The position numbers were made by a program, and so were the translations under genes. From positions 682,001-746,000 of the forward strand of contig OY762448.1 of NCBI GenBank assembly GCA_963665705.1: DNA of 64,000 bases. The letters run 5' to 3'. This stretch comes from Saccharicrinis sp963665705 (GTDB lineage: Bacteria; Bacteroidota; Bacteroidia; Bacteroidales; Marinilabiliaceae). Shown one piece after another: positions 61,962 to 64,000 of the stretch (positions are counted from its first letter, which is position 1; each line of letters starts with the position of its first letter). The notes beneath the pieces were generated by a model that was not told where the DNA came from, made no database searches, and saw only the letters and a list, made by a program, of their open reading frames with translations.

Positions 61962-63050
61962 ATGAAAAAGTTAGTTTTAAGTTTAATGGCACTACTTTGT
62001 TATGCAGCAATAGATGCTCAACAGAGTAAACCTTCCTTTTCTTTTAAAGAGACACTTCATAATTTTGAAGAAGTAGAGGAAGCAAATGGTAAAGTTGCTT
62101 ATCAATTTGATTTTACAAATACAGGAGGACAACCTCTTGTTATTCATAATGTGAGAGCAAGTTGTGGTTGTACTTCGCCGGAATGGAGTAAACAACCTAT
62201 TCCTCCGGGAGGGAAAGGATTTGTTAAAGCTACATTTGATCCCCGTAATCGTCCGGGAAATTTTAATAAAACCATTACTGTTACAGCTAATACAGAAACT
62301 CCTAATACTGTTTTACGAATTACAGGAAAGGTTTTACCTCGTCCTAAGACTATTGAGGATGATTATCCAAGAGAATTAGGTTTATTACGTTTAAAATCTA
62401 CTCATATAAGTTTTACTCGTATTGAGCCTAAAGGTCAGAAAACTGAAGAAGTAGAGGTTATCAATACTTCAGATGAAACAGTAAAAGTAGCTTTTGAGAG
62501 AGTTCCTGAACATATATCCATTAAGGCTGAACCTGAAATTCTTGCTCCGGGAGCAAAAGGAAAATTTGTGGCGACTTATGACGCTGCAAAAAAGAATGAT
62601 TGGGGTTTTGTTTATGATCAGATTTTTGTTTCATATAATGGAAAAGTAGATTATAAAAACCGTATTAGTGTGAATGCTAATATTCAGGAAGACTTTAATA
62701 CATGGACTCCAGAGCAGAAAGCTAGTGCTGCTAAGATTACTGTAGATAATAAAATCTTTGATTTTGGAACTATAAAACAAGGAGATGTAGCAAAGCACAC
62801 TTATTATATTACTAACGATGGAAAAACTAATTTGATTATTCGTAAGGTAAAAGCATCATGTGGATGTACTGCAATTAAACCTGAAAAAACGGTGATAGCA
62901 CCAGGTGAAAAGACTTCCATTATAGCAGAATTTAATTCAAGAGGAAAACATGGACGACAAAATAAGTCGATTACTGTGATAACTAACGATCCCTTGGCAA
63001 GTAATATTCTTTTAAGAATTCAGGGTACTGTTACAGAACCTGCAAAATAA
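61962..63050 (+). CDS. DUF1573-domain periplasmic protein
   Basis: 362 aa. Signal peptide MKKLVLSLMALLCYAAIDAQ (cleavage near AAIDA-QQS). Two DUF1573 Ig-like domains: first about residues 30-120 (FTNTGGQPLVIHNVRASCGC, PPGGKGFVKATFDPRNRPGN), second about 255-355 (KVKASCGCTAIKPEKTVIAP, AEFNSRGKHGRQNKSITVIT). A linker Ig-like section lies between (TSDETVKVAFERVPEHISI). The SCGC cysteine pair and PGG/PGEKT turns are the family hallmarks. Secreted, function unknown, very common in Bacteroidetes. Confidence 0.9.
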   Translation: MKKLVLSLMALLCYAAIDAQQSKPSFSFKETLHNFEEVEEANGKVAYQFDFTNTGGQPLVIHNVRASCGCTSPEWSKQPIPPGGKGFVKATFDPRNRPGNFNKTITVTANTETPNTVLRITGKVLPRPKTIEDDYPRELGLLRLKSTHISFTRIEPKGQKTEEVEVINTSDETVKVAFERVPEHISIKAEPEILAPGAKGKFVATYDAAKKNDWGFVYDQIFVSYNGKVDYKNRISVNANIQEDFNTWTPEQKASAAKITVDNKIFDFGTIKQGDVAKHTYYITNDGKTNLIIRKVKASCGCTAIKPEKTVIAPGEKTSIIAEFNSRGKHGRQNKSITVITNDPLASNILLRIQGTVTEPAK

Positions 63051-63078
63051 CGTAACATTAATTTTATAGTATTATAGT

Positions 63079-63108
63079 AGGAGTACCCTTTCATGGTACT
63101 CCTTTTTT
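63079..63108 (+). terminator. Terminator after the DUF1573 gene
   Basis: Perfect 9-bp arms AGGAGTACC / GGTACTCCT with a 7-nt loop, then TTTTT. It separates the DUF1573 gene from meaB. Confidence 0.88.
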
Positions 63109-63287
63109 ATATTAAAAAAACTGTAAATATTTTGATATTAGGAGGTTTCGAATTGAAAATAATGTTTGTGTTTGAATAATTAGCATCCATATGAAATATA
63201 TCATTTACCCAAATTTAAACAACTTAATGTGTGGGTTAAGTGAGTTATAAAATGTAAATTCGCATCAATTTAAAAGTTTTAAGAAGC

Positions 63288-64000
63288 ATGCATCAAGACG
63301 ATCATATAGAAAATCATAAAGATTTTAAAAACCTGGTGGTAAATAAAGGGGTAGAGCAGGTGCAAACTGTAAACTCTGCAGCTGCAAAACGTTTCTTGCA
63401 AAAAAAGAGAAGACTACCTTCTGTTGATGAGTTTTTTGAAGGTATAAGAAAAGGAGATATAAGACTATTAAGTCAGGCTGTTACTCTTGTTGAAAGTTCA
63501 AGACCTGATCATCAAAAATTAGCTCAACAAATCATAGAAAAATGTTTGCCTTATACTGGTAACTCATTACGTTTAGGAATAACAGGAGTGCCCGGAGCAG
63601 GAAAGAGTACTTTGATAGAAGCATTAGGAATGCATATTATAAATCAAGGTGGAAAATTAGCTGTTTTGGCAATAGATCCAAGTAGTGAACGTTCTAAAGG
63701 AAGTATATTGGGAGATAAAACCCGAATGGAGGAATTGTCAGCAGAGTCAAATGCATATATACGTCCTTCTCCATCGGCAGGTTCGCTAGGTGGTGTGGCG
63801 CGTAAAACTCGTGAAACAATCATTTTATGTGAAGCCGCAGGTTTTGATACAATTTTTATTGAAACAGTAGGTGTTGGTCAGTCTGAAACAGCTGTTCATT
63901 CAATGGTTGATTTCTTTTTGCTTATTATGCTTGCAGGTGCAGGAGATGAGTTACAAGGGATTAAACGTGGTATTATGGAAATGGCTGATGCTATTGCCAT
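63288..64000 (+). CDS. meaB: Methylmalonyl-CoA mutase-associated GTPase MeaB (5' part, cut by window end)
   Basis: 237 codons visible from ATG 63288; no stop before the window edge. MeaB/ArgK-type G3E GTPase that protects and reactivates adenosylcobalamin-dependent methylmalonyl-CoA mutase. Visible motifs: P-loop LGITGVPGAGKSTLIEALG, AVLAIDPSSERSKGSILGDK, RPSPSAGSLGGVARKTRETI, and FIETVGVGQSETAVHSMVD. The first ~40 residues are a basic extension. The carboxyltransferase at 26808 belongs to the same propionyl/methylmalonyl-CoA route; the mutase genes may lie beyond the window. Confidence 0.93.
   Translation, partial: MHQDDHIENHKDFKNLVVNKGVEQVQTVNSAAAKRFLQKKRRLPSVDEFFEGIRKGDIRLLSQAVTLVESSRPDHQKLAQQIIEKCLPYTGNSLRLGITGVPGAGKSTLIEALGMHIINQGGKLAVLAIDPSSERSKGSILGDKTRMEELSAESNAYIRPSPSAGSLGGVARKTRETIILCEAAGFDTIFIETVGVGQSETAVHSMVDFFLLIMLAGAGDELQGIKRGIMEMADAIA

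Noticed and set aside
1..64000. tRNA, rRNA, tmRNA or prophage genes
   Set aside because: No cloverleaf, rRNA block, integrase, phage structural or defence gene was recognised on reading; a covariance-model search would be needed to exclude small RNAs.

Overview
The window looks like chromosomal DNA from a marine-type Bacteroidota, most likely order Bacteroidales/Marinilabiliales. The evidence is AT-rich DNA with Bacteroidetes promoter elements (TTG, 19-20 nt, TAnnTTTG) and lineage-typical genes: a MurF-Alr fusion, GldB, a DUF4837 lipoprotein, a DUF1573 protein, a PASTA-RluD-Ddl cluster, a TGS-nucleoside kinase, and Tgt followed by an LptF/G permease. It is mostly core genome, with two mobile regions.

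Layout. 1-5.0 kb: a chemotaxis receptor, then a small unknown gene whose 3' end is interrupted by a complete IS66-family element (2599-4665) with an intact 8-bp target duplication. 5.0-12.7 kb: a Crp-type regulator, NAD+ synthetase, a small outer-membrane beta-barrel protein, an SBF-like transporter, GldB, 5-formyl-THF cyclo-ligase, a 2[4Fe-4S] ferredoxin and an M20 amidohydrolase. 12.7-18.3 kb: glycine decarboxylase gcvP lies between two zones of REP-like hairpin repeats. The downstream zone carries a REP-associated tyrosine transposase (RAYT) framed by inverted REP ends, and three copies of a ~256-bp compound repeat.

18.4-24.2 kb (minus strand): Ddl, RluD-type synthase and PASTA protein; ribosomal protein L34 (rpmH, 52 aa); then GT2 glycosyltransferase, ECF sigma factor and RsmG. 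24.3-35 kb: Tgt (zinc cysteines absent), an Lpt-type permease, an acyl-CoA carboxyltransferase with its biotin carrier protein, IspE, DnaB, a HAD phosphatase, a coiled-coil lipoprotein split by a one-base frameshift, RsmI and an unknown acidic protein. 35-49.6 kb: thymidine kinase, MurF-Alr, CHAD protein, thiamine-binding-type protein, large Ig-like lipoprotein, coiled-coil membrane protein, two lytic transglycosylases, DUF4837 lipoprotein, M17 aminopeptidase and PdxA. 49.6-64 kb: UvrA, TGS-nucleoside kinase, a hybrid sensor kinase with a periplasmic binding domain, an exonuclease/DUF294 signalling pair, LpdA, a DUF1573 protein and the start of meaB, cut by the window edge.

Common themes are envelope and peptidoglycan biogenesis (MurF-Alr, Ddl, two lytic transglycosylases, Lpt permease, GT2), propionyl/methylmalonyl-CoA metabolism (carboxyltransferase, carrier protein, MeaB), one-carbon/glycine metabolism (GcvP, 5-FCL, LpdA) and RNA modification (Tgt, RsmG, RsmI, RluD type). 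No tRNA, rRNA, CRISPR array, prophage or defence island was recognised. The strongest unusual signals are the RAYT/REP system around gcvP, the IS66 insertion that swaps a stop codon, the frameshifted lipoprotein, and the zinc-site-less Tgt.
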